From NCBI GenBank assembly GCA_009787835.1, contig WQSN01000006.1, forward strand, positions 1-64,000: a stretch of DNA of 64,000 nt, read 5' to 3'. Positions 1 to 8,662 of this stretch are shown here, piece after piece. The position numbers were made by a program, and so were the translations under genes. The stretch comes from Treponema sp. (GTDB lineage Bacteria > Spirochaetota > Spirochaetia > Treponematales > Breznakiellaceae). The first letter of the stretch is position 1. The number at the start of each line of letters is the position of its first letter. The notes below the pieces were generated by a model, which had not been told where the DNA came from, ran no database searches, and was given only the letters and a program-made list of their open reading frames with translations.

Positions 1-95
1 AATCGGCTTCCAAACGCCCTGTGTCCAAACTCATGTTTGATTGTTTACTTGAATCCGAGAACATTTTGTCTGTTTTGAATATTATTGAAAATTGA
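1..95 (+). CDS. 3' end of an upstream gene, cut by the window edge
   Basis: An open frame enters from the left edge (first full codon at 3) and stops at TGA 93-95, giving about 30 C-terminal residues ending ILSVLNIIEN. It has the same orientation as the acyltransferase and ketosynthase genes that follow and is probably part of the same operon. The fragment is too short to recognise; a fatty-acid or polyene biosynthesis protein would fit the context but that is inference only. Confidence 0.4.
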   Translation, partial: SASKRPVSKLMFDCLLESENILSVLNIIEN

Positions 96-164
96 TTTCC
101 TTGCCGCGTATTCATTCGTTCATTGAGTGAAAATTTTATTTCGTATATACTGACAGGCATTATC

Positions 165-1175
165 ATGCAAAAAACAGAAACTGAAAAAAATATAAAGGAA
201 GCTCCGCTGCACTGGTCTGAGCACAGGGAAGAAGCCGCAGGGTACTGGCAGTTAAAATTTCTTTTAATTTTATTCTGGAGCCTGCCTGTAGTTGTTCTGG
301 GTATTATCGCGTTTCCTGTCGGATTTTTTTATTTTCTTTTTTCAAGAAGGGGAAGAACTGAATCAAGCCGTTTCCTGCAAAAAGCCGCCCTTCTTGTTGA
401 TGATCCAAAGCTTGAAAAAAAATGCCGTTCCAGGTTTGGGCCGTTAAGGCATATCATTTCATTTTCTCTTTCAGTGCTGGAAAAGCTTCAGGCATGGGGC
501 GGGAAGTTTTCCTTTAATGATATTTATTTTCAGGATGATGACATAAAGGAACTTATCAGCGGACTGGAAGCGGGGAAAGGAGCCATACTTTTATTTTCCC
601 ATCTTGGAAACGCGATGCTTTTACAGGGACTTTTAAATCTCGGCCGGACCGGGGTGTCGCGAAAAATTCCTGTTACCGCGATTATGGACATGAAAGTAAA
701 TCCGAATTTCAGCCGCATACTAAACGAACTTAATCCGCGTGCAAATATGGAGCTAATTTTTCCGGAAGATATAGGCTCTCAAACGGCAGTTCTTCTTGAA
801 GAAAGAATTGCTTCGGGGGGACTTGTGCTGAGCGCCGCGGACAGAACATCTGTGGACGGGAGAAATATAATGATACCTTTTCTTGGAAAAGAAGCGCCTT
901 TCTCTTACGGAATTTTTTATTTGATGTCTTTATTAAAAGCGCCTGTTTATTTTGTCTTTGGACTGCGCCGCGGAGATCTGTCAATAAAACCTAAATACAA
1001 TATGCATGTTCATAAAAGTCCTCTCTCTTTTGATTGTCAGCGGAGTGAAAGGATAAAAAGAACATCTCTTCTTGCTTTTTCATTTGTTGAATTACTGGAA
1101 AAATACAGCAAGGCTCATCCCTTCCAGTGGTATAATTTCCATGATTTTTGGATGGAACGCGATAATGGGGCATGA
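165..1175 (+). CDS. LPLAT-family acyltransferase (lipid A acyltransferase-like)
   Basis: About 336 residues with an N-terminal hydrophobic segment (roughly residues 30-60) followed by a soluble domain. It resembles the lysophospholipid/lipid A biosynthesis acyltransferases (LpxL/HtrB-type fold). The segment LLFSHLGN corresponds to the HxxxxD/E region, although the usual acidic residue is not obvious. The enzyme probably moves an acyl chain from ACP to a membrane acceptor. An in-frame TTG lies at 123, but the ATG at 165 is preferred because it begins a typical cytoplasmic N-terminus and leaves a gap after the upstream stop at 95. The stop codon abuts the ATG of the ketosynthase gene at 1176, so the two are translationally linked. 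In aryl-polyene-like clusters such acyltransferases load the polyketide-like acyl product onto a lipid; that assignment is by context. Confidence 0.65.
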   Translation: MQKTETEKNIKEAPLHWSEHREEAAGYWQLKFLLILFWSLPVVVLGIIAFPVGFFYFLFSRRGRTESSRFLQKAALLVDDPKLEKKCRSRFGPLRHIISFSLSVLEKLQAWGGKFSFNDIYFQDDDIKELISGLEAGKGAILLFSHLGNAMLLQGLLNLGRTGVSRKIPVTAIMDMKVNPNFSRILNELNPRANMELIFPEDIGSQTAVLLEERIASGGLVLSAADRTSVDGRNIMIPFLGKEAPFSYGIFYLMSLLKAPVYFVFGLRRGDLSIKPKYNMHVHKSPLSFDCQRSERIKRTSLLAFSFVELLEKYSKAHPFQWYNFHDFWMERDNGA

Positions 1176-2390
1176 ATGATCAAAAAGATATATATGTCCG
1201 CTCCCGCTCTTATTTGCTGCGCAGGGCAGAACAGGAATGAGCTGTATGAATCCTGTCTTTCCGGTTATCAGGGCGGGTTAGTAATATATGATCATAAATC
1301 TTCGATATGTGAACCATCGCACTTTGAGCCTGATGGAAATCCCTGCGGCGTTAAATCCCCTCTCGGACTTGTTACAAAGGAGTTACCCGATGTAATTCTG
1401 CCTGAACCATTGGTTTACGCAGGCGCAATAAAAATAATCCGTATTATAAACGCGGCGCTGGAACAAATGCGGCCTGTTATTGAGAAAGCCATTATAAAAT
1501 ACGGTCATGATAATATAGGCGTTTGTCTTGGCTCCTGCGATATAGGTTCTGAAGCCGCTTTTCTGGCGCGGAATATTGATGCCAATAATTTGAATTTTCC
1601 CAGCGCTTCATTTTCTGTTGAATTTATTACTCAAAAGTTCGGCATCCGCGGTCCCTCCTTTACTGTCGCCGCCGCCTGCGCTTCCGGGGCAAGCGCCATC
1701 GTTCGCGCCGCAGAACTGATACAATCCGGCCAATGCGAAGCGGTTATCGCGGGCGGCGCTGATGTTGTTACGAACGCTGTTATCGCGGGTTTCAGTGCGC
1801 TGGAAGCCGTTTCGGACACCCTTACCAATCCATTCAGCAAAAACCGCAAGGGAATCAATCTTGGCGAAGGAGTGGCTTTTTTTCTTCTTGAATCAGATAA
1901 AAATTCCAATGTTGAACTTTCAGGTGCAGGAGAAAGCGCTGATGCGTATCACATGACTGCGCCGGGAGCCGATGGAGCGGGTCCCGCAAAAGCAATGAAC
2001 GCCGCACTCCTTGACGCCGGAATAAACAGCGGTGAAATCGGATACGTGAATCTGCACGGCACGGGAACAGCCCTGAATGACAAAGCGGAGAACAATGCCA
2101 TGAGAACCGTATTTGGCGCAGGTTATCCTCCCTTCCCCCCGGTTAGTTCAACTAAACCAATCACAGGCCATACCCTTGGCGCCGCCGGAGCCATAGAAGC
2201 CGCGATTTGCTGGATGGTTTTAAATGAACAGAGAGGCCTTCCAGTGCACTGCTGGGACGGCGTAAATGACGAAGAAATGCCCTTTATCCCTGTCAGACAC
2301 GGCAGCAATGAAACGCCGTCTTTCTGCATGAGTAACAACTTTGGTTTTGGCGGATGCAATGTCAGTCTGATTCTGGGACGCTGCGTTTGA
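1176..2390 (+). CDS. beta-ketoacyl-ACP synthase (FabF/FabB type)
   Basis: A 404-residue ketosynthase that catalyses decarboxylative Claisen condensation of acyl-ACP with malonyl-ACP. The full catalytic triad is visible: Cys168 in AAACASG, His294 in NLHGTGT and His332 in KPITGHTLGAAGA. The N-terminal part is somewhat divergent (Cys-rich, MSAPALICCAGQNRNE). It starts immediately after the acyltransferase stop (0 nt gap). Together with the ketosynthase-like gene on the other strand at 2813-3523 and the acyltransferase upstream, it suggests the edge of a type II fatty-acid or aryl-polyene-like pathway rather than the housekeeping fabF locus, because no acpP or fabG is adjacent. No terminator is seen after it. 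Confidence 0.88.
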   Translation: MIKKIYMSAPALICCAGQNRNELYESCLSGYQGGLVIYDHKSSICEPSHFEPDGNPCGVKSPLGLVTKELPDVILPEPLVYAGAIKIIRIINAALEQMRPVIEKAIIKYGHDNIGVCLGSCDIGSEAAFLARNIDANNLNFPSASFSVEFITQKFGIRGPSFTVAAACASGASAIVRAAELIQSGQCEAVIAGGADVVTNAVIAGFSALEAVSDTLTNPFSKNRKGINLGEGVAFFLLESDKNSNVELSGAGESADAYHMTAPGADGAGPAKAMNAALLDAGINSGEIGYVNLHGTGTALNDKAENNAMRTVFGAGYPPFPPVSSTKPITGHTLGAAGAIEAAICWMVLNEQRGLPVHCWDGVNDEEMPFIPVRHGSNETPSFCMSNNFGFGGCNVSLILGRCV

Positions 2391-2475
2391 TCATCCCCCT
2401 AATTATTTCCCTGCCTGCTTTCCTCCCTAATTTGTCATTTACAGACAATTACGTTATATGAAATTACTGCGCTGA

Positions 2476-2793
2476 AAGAGTTCTGATGAATTTATTAAAA
2501 CTCATTATCCCAATGATTATAAATATATTTTAACAAATACTTTAATCAGCAAAGAGAAATTCGTTACAGGAAAAGACAATGAATACATGGATAAATGGTA
2601 TTCAGCGGATACTATCGAAGAAAAAGATGTTTTACTTGGGCAATCAACTGGCAGATTTGACATGATTAAATTATATAATCAAAGTAAAATATTTAACGAT
2701 ATTGAGCTTTTAGAATTTGCATTAAAACATGGACATAAAAATCAGTTATACCAGTTGAGTGTAAATTACTTGATTTGGAAATCAAGGATATGA
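2476..2793 (+). pseudogene. orphan open frame without a good start, possible gene remnant
   Basis: The 420-bp gap between two ketosynthase-type genes is AT-rich and holds one open frame from just after the stop at 2473-2475 to 2793. The first ATG is at 2587 (68 residues), but the frame and its protein-like composition continue upstream with no start codon or ribosome-binding site. The translation (ends NQLYQLSVNYLIWKSRI) looks like the C-terminus of an AT-rich accessory-gene product. I do not recognise the family. It is best read as a decayed 3' fragment. Confidence 0.3.
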
Positions 2794-2812
2794 GATGAAT
2801 TTCATTCCCTGA

Positions 2813-3523
2813 TTAGCATGTAACATGAATCTTCCCGCACAGAAGAATCCGCTTCAGAAAAGAAAGAGGGCTGTCTTCCTCTGCATTAAGCGAAGAAAGG
2901 GAAACAGATTGAGTTTGTGAGTTCCGTGATAAAAGAATGCCGAAAGCCGCCGGTACTGGAAATTTCGCTGTAGGCGCGGGTTTACCTGTAAAAAAAAATT
3001 CGCAATCAGGCGGTATATTCTCATCGGCATATACTAAAACAATATCTTTTGCTTTGCCGGAATGAAGGGCTGACTGCGCGGCTTTAATACATGCTAAAAA
3101 TGAATTTTTAGCGGGATACATCGCTGAGTATCCTCCCTTAAGACTAAATGCGATACAGGCAAGCGCTGCAGGAGTATTAAAGCCGGACAGCGAAAATGCA
3201 GCCGGACTTAATTCTCCTTCTTCCGTGTACATTTTAAAAATCTGATACTCCCTTGCAAGCTCTCCCCGGAAAGAGAAAAAAAGTATTTTTGTATTTTCAT
3301 CCACAGGCAAAAGATCATGGATAACCTGTATTGTCATTCTGGAAATCTGGCTTAAACGGCGGCGGAAAGCGGAATCGGTATATGAAAGTTCCGGCGCTTT
3401 CTGTTCATATAAAATGTTACGCTTGCCATGAGCCCATTCATCCCATTCACCGGAGGCGGTAATTCCCGGCGCCCAGGCGGAAAGCCGGGTTATGTATGTA
3501 TCTCCATCCGCGTATTCATTCAT
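2813..3523 (-). CDS. ketosynthase-like protein (beta-ketoacyl synthase N-terminal domain family, PF13723 type)
   Basis: A 236-residue protein made of a single truncated ketosynthase-like domain. The segments around ELSPAAFSLSGFNTPAA and IVLVYADENIP match the layout of the short ketosynthase N-terminal family found next to full ketosynthases in aryl-polyene and related clusters, where it is thought to act as a chain-length-factor-like partner. There is no catalytic Cys or His triad, so condensation by itself is unlikely. It points toward the complete ketosynthase at 1176-2390 (convergent). Its promoter is at 3536-3564 on the minus strand, divergent from the aldo/keto reductase. The exact function is inferred from context. 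Confidence 0.6.
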   Translation of the reverse strand: MNEYADGDTYITRLSAWAPGITASGEWDEWAHGKRNILYEQKAPELSYTDSAFRRRLSQISRMTIQVIHDLLPVDENTKILFFSFRGELAREYQIFKMYTEEGELSPAAFSLSGFNTPAALACIAFSLKGGYSAMYPAKNSFLACIKAAQSALHSGKAKDIVLVYADENIPPDCEFFFTGKPAPTAKFPVPAAFGILLSRNSQTQSVSLSSLNAEEDSPLSFLKRILLCGKIHVTC

Positions 3524-3535
3524 GATAACCGTTTT

Positions 3536-3564
3536 AGTATTGCAGTTAATAATTTATGTGTCAA
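3536..3564 (-). promoter_or_regulatory. promoter of the ketosynthase-like gene
   Basis: Reading the minus strand: TTGACA at 3564-3559, 17-bp spacer, AATACT at 3541-3536, and the ATG 12 nt further on. The predicted leader is only about 5 nt, with no Shine-Dalgarno. Confidence 0.55.
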
Positions 3565-3585
3565 TGTCGCAGTAACTTCCCCGGC

Positions 3586-3614
3586 AGGACAAAATACAGT
3601 ATTTGATATAGAAT
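3586..3614 (+). promoter_or_regulatory. promoter of the aldo/keto reductase gene
   Basis: AGGACA (3586-3591), 17-bp spacer, TAGAAT (3609-3614), then 10 nt to the ATG at 3625. No Shine-Dalgarno is visible; the predicted leader is 3-4 nt. Confidence 0.45.
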
Positions 3615-3624
3615 AAATTTTATT

Positions 3625-4812
3625 ATGAAATATTATAAAGATAAAAAATCAGGCAATAATTTATCAATACTTGGATTCGGCTGTATGCGGTTTCCCGGGA
3701 AAAATATCAGCCAAATTGACGCGGAAAAAACTGAACAGCTGGTATTAAAAGCCGTTCAGAACGGAGTTAATTATTTTGATACCGCTTTTACCTACGGCGG
3801 CAGCGAAGATGTTTTGGGACGGATTGTTAAAAACAACAACTTACGGGATAAAATATTTATCGCTACGAAACTTCCTTTGGTTAAATTCAGAAAATACAGG
3901 GACTTTAACACTTTTTTGAATACTCAGCTTGAACGGCTGCAAACGGATTATATTGATTATTATCTTTTACATAATCTTTCTGATACGGGATTATGGAAAA
4001 CACTGTGTGATATTGGCATTGAAAAATGGATTGAGGAAAAAAAGAGATCCGGGCAAATTAAAAATGCCGGATTTTCATTTCACGGAAAACAAAATGAGTT
4101 TTTTCAGCTGCTGGAAGCGCATGACTGGGATTTTTGCCAGATACAATACAATTATATAAATATAAACTACCAGGCGGGAATGTCAGGATTAAAAAAAGCG
4201 TATGATAAAGGAATTCCTGTTTTTGTAATGGAGCCTCTGCTTGGAGGAAGACTGGCGGCAGGGCTGCCATCTGCGGTTGTTAAAGCGTTTAGATCAGCAA
4301 ACAGCGCTTACACGCCGGCGGCATGGGCGTTAAGATGGCTTTGGAATCAAAAGGAAGTCGCAGTTGTGTTATCCAGCATGAATTCTTCTTCACAACTGGA
4401 AGAAAATATCAGAATTGCGGATGAATCATTCGCGGATATGTTAAGTAAAGAGGAGTCTGATGTTTATGAATCTGTTATAAAAATATTCAGCGATTCCTTT
4501 AAAATACCATGCACAGGCTGTAATTACTGCATGCCATGTCCTCATAATGTAAATATTCCCGGATGTTTCATGTCGTATAATGTATCCTATACAGCCGGGA
4601 TGTACGTGGGCGTTCAGCAATATTTAACAAGCACTGGAATAAATGATCCCAGAATTAATTACGCGGCTGGTAATTGCAGGAAATGCGGCGAATGTGAGAC
4701 GCGCTGCCCTCAGCATATTCAAATTATTAAATCTTTGGAAAAAGTATCAAAAAGAATGGAATCATCCATTGTGAAATTTGCGCTAAAAATACATGATAAA
4801 TTAAAAAAATAA
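3625..4812 (+). CDS. aldo/keto reductase with C-terminal 4Fe-4S ferredoxin domain
   Basis: A 395-residue protein of the COG1453 type. The N-terminal 280 residues are an aldo/keto reductase barrel: GFGCMRFPG near the start, the DTAFTYGGSE segment carrying the active-site Asp and Tyr, ATKLP, and DYYLLHNL. The C-terminus has two cysteine clusters, starting at C296 (CTGCNYCMPCP) and C351 (CRKCGECETRCP), that can bind 4Fe-4S clusters. Members are cytoplasmic oxidoreductases of fermentative anaerobes; the physiological substrate is unknown. It is monocistronic or co-transcribed weakly with the SDR-like gene at 4884, which has its own promoter. Confidence 0.88.
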   Translation: MKYYKDKKSGNNLSILGFGCMRFPGKNISQIDAEKTEQLVLKAVQNGVNYFDTAFTYGGSEDVLGRIVKNNNLRDKIFIATKLPLVKFRKYRDFNTFLNTQLERLQTDYIDYYLLHNLSDTGLWKTLCDIGIEKWIEEKKRSGQIKNAGFSFHGKQNEFFQLLEAHDWDFCQIQYNYININYQAGMSGLKKAYDKGIPVFVMEPLLGGRLAAGLPSAVVKAFRSANSAYTPAAWALRWLWNQKEVAVVLSSMNSSSQLEENIRIADESFADMLSKEESDVYESVIKIFSDSFKIPCTGCNYCMPCPHNVNIPGCFMSYNVSYTAGMYVGVQQYLTSTGINDPRINYAAGNCRKCGECETRCPQHIQIIKSLEKVSKRMESSIVKFALKIHDKLKK

Positions 4813-4848
4813 CCTGTAAGGGAGTAAAAACGGGCAAATCAACAGGTA

Positions 4849-4877
4849 TTGAAAGAAATAATTCTTTAATATACAAT
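4849..4877 (+). promoter_or_regulatory. promoter of the SDR-like gene, leaderless geometry
   Basis: TTGAAA (4849-4854), 17-bp spacer, TACAAT (4872-4877), 6 nt, then ATG at 4884. The start site should fall on or next to the start codon; no Shine-Dalgarno is present. Confidence 0.55.
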
Positions 4878-4883
4878 GAATCC

Positions 4884-5555
4884 ATGACCAGAGGAATTTT
4901 CATCGCGGGAAATGAATCCGCTATCAGCCGGGCTGTAGAAGCTGAAACGCTGAGGCGGGTTGAACGCTTTTCGGTCGCGCTGATACCGAACAGATTCGCA
5001 GGAACGCCAAAAAATACCGCTGTGACAAATGAAAAACGCATAGCTTTGGACTGGAACCCTTCCAGCCCTATTTCCGCGCGGACTCTTGTATTGGCCGCTG
5101 AAAACCGTATGGATCATATTGATGAAGCGCTTCTTATCTGTTCGCCTCCCTCCATCCGCAGCAGCGCTGCGGAACTTCCCCTGGCAGACATTGAAATAAT
5201 GATTAACGATCACATTAAAGGATGGTTCTTCCTTGTTAAGGAATTGGCGTCCATTTTTTCCAGCAGACAGCGGGGAACTCTGGCTCTTGTATACTCTGAT
5301 ATTTCAGGCAGCAGCGGAAGCAAGGACGATGCCCAGGACATTCTGGGGCCTTCATCGCTTGCGTCATTTCGCGCCCTTACTCATGGTCTTTTGGCCGCCG
5401 CTCACAGAGAACAGTATGTCACCGCAGGTTTTTCTTCCTCTGATACCGGAAACGAAGCCGCCTTTGCCGCGTTCATTTTTAAAAATATTGATGAAACCAC
5501 CAAACGTACCAATGGTAAACTGCACAAGTTCGGCAAGTTTAGTTTCTTTAAATAG
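4884..5555 (+). CDS. SDR-like Rossmann protein without clear catalytic residues
   Basis: A 223-residue protein with the pattern of a short-chain dehydrogenase/reductase: beta-strand segments RTLVLAAEN, EALLICSPP and GTLALVYSD, a helix resembling the N-x-x-G-x-x-L region (MINDHIKGWFFLVKEL), and a Ser-rich loop SDISGSSGS after the fifth strand. The glycine-rich NAD(P) motif is replaced by GIFIAGNES, and the Tyr-x-x-x-Lys pair is not found (LGPSSLASFRALTHG is there instead). It may be a non-enzymatic or divergent SDR. It is convergent with the NYN gene. In a locus with ketosynthases a ketoreductase-like role would be natural, but the sequence does not prove it. Confidence 0.5.
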   Translation: MTRGIFIAGNESAISRAVEAETLRRVERFSVALIPNRFAGTPKNTAVTNEKRIALDWNPSSPISARTLVLAAENRMDHIDEALLICSPPSIRSSAAELPLADIEIMINDHIKGWFFLVKELASIFSSRQRGTLALVYSDISGSSGSKDDAQDILGPSSLASFRALTHGLLAAAHREQYVTAGFSSSDTGNEAAFAAFIFKNIDETTKRTNGKLHKFGKFSFFK

Positions 5556-5599
5556 AGTCGGGATTTACATTCAATCTGTATTGTTTGTTTTACGCTGCG

Positions 5600-6397
5600 T
5601 TATCTTTTTTTCTTCCATCTTATATATAACAATCTGGCGGCGCTGTTTGCGCGGGGGCGTTCTTCCATTTCAAACTGCGGAATGGCGCGGAACATGTCGC
5701 CCAGTTTTTTAAAACCGTAATTGCGTGGATCAAAATCGGTGGAGCGGTTGTTGATTTTTTGTCCAACGCCGCCAAGGTAAGCCCAGCCTGATTCTTCTGC
5801 GATGTCGTCTACCGCGTCGTGTAACAGTTTCAGCAGTTTACGGTCAACCTTGAATTCCTTTTTTGGTTTAACAGACGGGCGGCTTTCTTCATCTTCAGGC
5901 TCTTCATGAGCGTCATTCAGTATTTCCGTGTAAATGAATTTATCGCAGACTGATACAAATGCCCGCGGCGTTTTTTTCTCTCCGAAACCGTAGACGATGC
6001 GGCCGCTTTCACGCAACCGCGCGGCGAGGCGCGTAAAATCGGAATCGCTTGATACTATGCAAAAGCCGTCCAGTTTTTCGCTATATAAAAGATCCATTGC
6101 GTCAATGATCATCGCCGAGTCTGTCGCGTTTTTTCCGGTTGTATACGAAAATTGCTGGATTGGCTGAATGGCATGTTCCAATAGTCTGTCCTTCCATGAA
6201 CGGAGATTGGTGTTGGTCCAGTCGCCGTAGATTCGCTTAACGCTGGCTATTCCGTATTTCGCTACTTCGTTTAAAAGCCCTTCTATAATAGCCGGTTTGG
6301 TATTGTCGGCGTCAATAAGAACCGCAAGTTTTGCCTGACTTATTTCCGCCGGCTGGCTTTCCGGTGCGTTAAATGGCGTAAATGGCAGTAATGGCAT
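5600..6397 (-). CDS. NYN-domain (LabA/DUF88) ribonuclease-like protein with C-terminal LOTUS/OST-HTH domain
   Basis: A 265-residue cytoplasmic protein. Residues about 25-165 form a PIN-like NYN domain with the expected acidic residues: LIDADN near the start, NATDSAMIIDAMD in the middle and SSDSDFTRLA. A basic/acidic linker follows, then an OST-HTH/LOTUS winged-helix domain (about residues 185-260, including GWAYLGGVGQ and YGFKKLGDMF). The family combines a nuclease fold with an RNA- (G4/dsRNA-) binding helix-turn-helix. A good ribosome-binding site (AGGAGG) precedes the ATG. It lies 29 bp downstream of the 705-residue gene on the same strand and is probably co-transcribed with it. Confidence 0.85.
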   Translation of the reverse strand: MPLLPFTPFNAPESQPAEISQAKLAVLIDADNTKPAIIEGLLNEVAKYGIASVKRIYGDWTNTNLRSWKDRLLEHAIQPIQQFSYTTGKNATDSAMIIDAMDLLYSEKLDGFCIVSSDSDFTRLAARLRESGRIVYGFGEKKTPRAFVSVCDKFIYTEILNDAHEEPEDEESRPSVKPKKEFKVDRKLLKLLHDAVDDIAEESGWAYLGGVGQKINNRSTDFDPRNYGFKKLGDMFRAIPQFEMEERPRANSAARLLYIRWKKKR

Positions 6398-6426
6398 TAT
6401 TCCCTCCTAAGATTCACAAATGGTTT

Positions 6427-8544
6427 TTAAATAAATATTGATTTTTTAATCCGCCGCAAAAGGCTTATCCTGCCGAGCGGCACGCGTCTTATCATTGCTT
6501 CATGGTTTTTTTGATCCGGCGCGGGCGGCTGTTTGCTTCCCGCCGCAGTTAAATCAACGATCAGTATTAATTCTCCGCCTTCTTTTTCCAGCGCCGTCGG
6601 AACGCCGAAAAACCGTTCTTCAGTATCTCCGGTGCACGGCAGAACAATTTCAACAGGCGACTGCTGCGCTATGGCCTGTTTCGCTATGTTTTGCTTTCCC
6701 GCGTAATCCATGTGGCGGGCTTCAAGTTTCTCATAACGGAAGCTGGCGTCCTTTAATTGCGTTTCACAGAGAATCAGCCGCTTGTCAATTCTGGCGGTTA
6801 GTTCAGCCTGTTCCGTTTTACCCAGGGGTATTTTTTTCAGTACTGCGTGAAAGTTATCTGTCAGTGCGGCGGCGGCGTTCTCATTTATAACCGCTCCCCT
6901 TGTTTTAAATGAATATTTGCCTGGCGAGACTTCGCGCGAGTTAAGCGGAGGGAAATAATTGTTATACGATGTAACATTTCCTGTTTTAATCTGGCGGCGT
7001 GCGATTATTTGCACTCCCGCGCTTCGAAGGGCGCTTTCAGCCTCATTCATTGCGTTTTCAGGCAGCAGATAAAGACCCGGCGCGGCTGTTTCGAGAATTA
7101 AATTTTTCAGCGGCCTGGTTTTCGCAAGATAGCGCCAGTTCTCTGAAAGATTTAATATTACTCCCTTAACAAGCGATACTTCTTTATAAAGCTTTTCCCA
7201 GTCATTTACCGCCTGAACAATTGATTCATCAATTGCACTGCCGCAAAGATCGCTTAACATTTTAATAATGTCATCAGCGCTCATATTCTTGTCAAAAGAG
7301 CGTATAACAGATTCCTCGGTAAGTTCAAAACGAAAAATATCGCCTGCCTCCCGAATGTTCAGGAAAGCGGCAAGATTTATTGCGCTGGCCAAACCAATTT
7401 CCGGACTGACAATAACTGAAAGGCTTGAATCAATGCTGATATAACTTTTTTTAGCGTTTGTTTTTTCTTCAGCCCTGGCCATGACAGCGCCTGTTCCTTT
7501 CAGCCCGGACGGCGCTGCTGCCAAAAGGCCTGTTTTTTCCAGAGTTTCGAGTAACAGGTTGTCCGCCATGTTTACTCCAGTTTTCACCCTGAGAACCAGC
7601 AATAATCTTTTCAGCGTATTTTCCGGATAGAACAGTCCTGCGTTAAGTGAATCAAGAAAGCAGTGAATAAAACCAGCCAGCTCTTTTATCCTGCTTCTGA
7701 ACAGCGGCGGTAAAATGTCCGCCATGGATTTTAATTCACCGCAGGCCAGCAGTGACGCGGCGCAGTATTCCATCCGCTCCCGCGCCTTAAGGGAAGCAAA
7801 GTCGCTGAACTGACGGTTGTCCGGAACAAGCCTTTCGCCGTCCACATAAAATAACCCGAGAACCTGCAGGCTGCCAATGACAAGTTTTAAATCAAGGCCG
7901 GGAAAACAGGTTTTCGCCGCGGCGACTACCCGTTTGCGTATAACGCCTTCCGCCCTGAAAAACGGATCCGACTGCGTTACAAAAGAAAACAGACCCGCGA
8001 TAATTATGTCATTTAACAATATTTTCTGCGTATGCGGCTCCGCAGCCGTATCGTTTTTCCGCGCTTGTTCCGGTTCCATTGAGGCGGAAAACAGTGCGCT
8101 TGAATCTTCTGTAAAGGGCAGCAGTACCTGTTTCAGCGCAGGGTTAAGCGCAAGATGGCTTTCTTTCTGCGAACCCGGGGCGCCTGTTTTCTCTTCGCTG
8201 AAACGGTACAGGATAAATCTTTCTTCAAGATTAACAATTATATCCTGAAGCTGCGCGTAACTCAGTTCGCCGCTGAAAAAATTTTCAAGCACTCCGGGAA
8301 CAGGTTCGCTGAACAGGGCGACCGCCGCGATAATTTTTGCGTCGTTTTTACTGATGTAGGAAGCGGTTGTTTTCTGTATATCATCGCGTAACAGGAATGT
8401 TTCAAGTTCGTTTATTAACTGTTGTTTTTGGCAGGAAGTTTTCGCTTTCCCGAATACACTTCGCAGAAGTTCATAAAATGAATTATCCGGCATTGACATT
8501 ATGGCGGATTTCCAGAATTCTACTGAACGAAAAGCGTTTTCCAT
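6427..8544 (-). CDS. large conserved protein with Helicase_C_3 (XPB/Ssl2 N-terminal-like) domain
   Basis: A 705-residue cytoplasmic protein. The N-terminal 350 residues are helical and unassigned. Residues about 365-515 match the pattern called Helicase_C_3 (PF13625): YISIDSSLSVIVSPE, then FRFELTEESVIRSFD, MSADDIIKMLSDLC, and LETAAPGLYLLPENA. In the XPB/Ssl2 family this domain precedes a helicase motor; here there is no Walker A or DEAD motif anywhere, so it is an orphan domain. The C-terminal 150 residues contain a helical segment and a beta-rich tail (PLGRISLLRRIKKSIFI). It is the first gene of a two-gene unit with the NYN-LOTUS gene. The function is unknown; nucleic-acid binding is a reasonable guess. 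Confidence 0.6.
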   Translation of the reverse strand: MENAFRSVEFWKSAIMSMPDNSFYELLRSVFGKAKTSCQKQQLINELETFLLRDDIQKTTASYISKNDAKIIAAVALFSEPVPGVLENFFSGELSYAQLQDIIVNLEERFILYRFSEEKTGAPGSQKESHLALNPALKQVLLPFTEDSSALFSASMEPEQARKNDTAAEPHTQKILLNDIIIAGLFSFVTQSDPFFRAEGVIRKRVVAAAKTCFPGLDLKLVIGSLQVLGLFYVDGERLVPDNRQFSDFASLKARERMEYCAASLLACGELKSMADILPPLFRSRIKELAGFIHCFLDSLNAGLFYPENTLKRLLLVLRVKTGVNMADNLLLETLEKTGLLAAAPSGLKGTGAVMARAEEKTNAKKSYISIDSSLSVIVSPEIGLASAINLAAFLNIREAGDIFRFELTEESVIRSFDKNMSADDIIKMLSDLCGSAIDESIVQAVNDWEKLYKEVSLVKGVILNLSENWRYLAKTRPLKNLILETAAPGLYLLPENAMNEAESALRSAGVQIIARRQIKTGNVTSYNNYFPPLNSREVSPGKYSFKTRGAVINENAAAALTDNFHAVLKKIPLGKTEQAELTARIDKRLILCETQLKDASFRYEKLEARHMDYAGKQNIAKQAIAQQSPVEIVLPCTGDTEERFFGVPTALEKEGGELILIVDLTAAGSKQPPAPDQKNHEAMIRRVPLGRISLLRRIKKSIFI

Positions 8545-8626
8545 TTTTTATACAATCAACCTATATCTTAATAGAATAATATATAATGAGTATAATTACA
8601 AGCATAAGCCAGCTGTGAATACTGCC

Positions 8627-8655
8627 TTGAATTATTGTTAAACCGGAAATATACT
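8627..8655 (+). promoter_or_regulatory. promoter of the MurE-like gene, leaderless geometry
   Basis: TTGAAT (8627-8632), 17-bp spacer, TATACT (8650-8655), 7 nt, ATG at 8663. There is no Shine-Dalgarno. This is one of the clearest leaderless candidates. Confidence 0.6.
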
Positions 8656-8662
8656 GCTGAAT

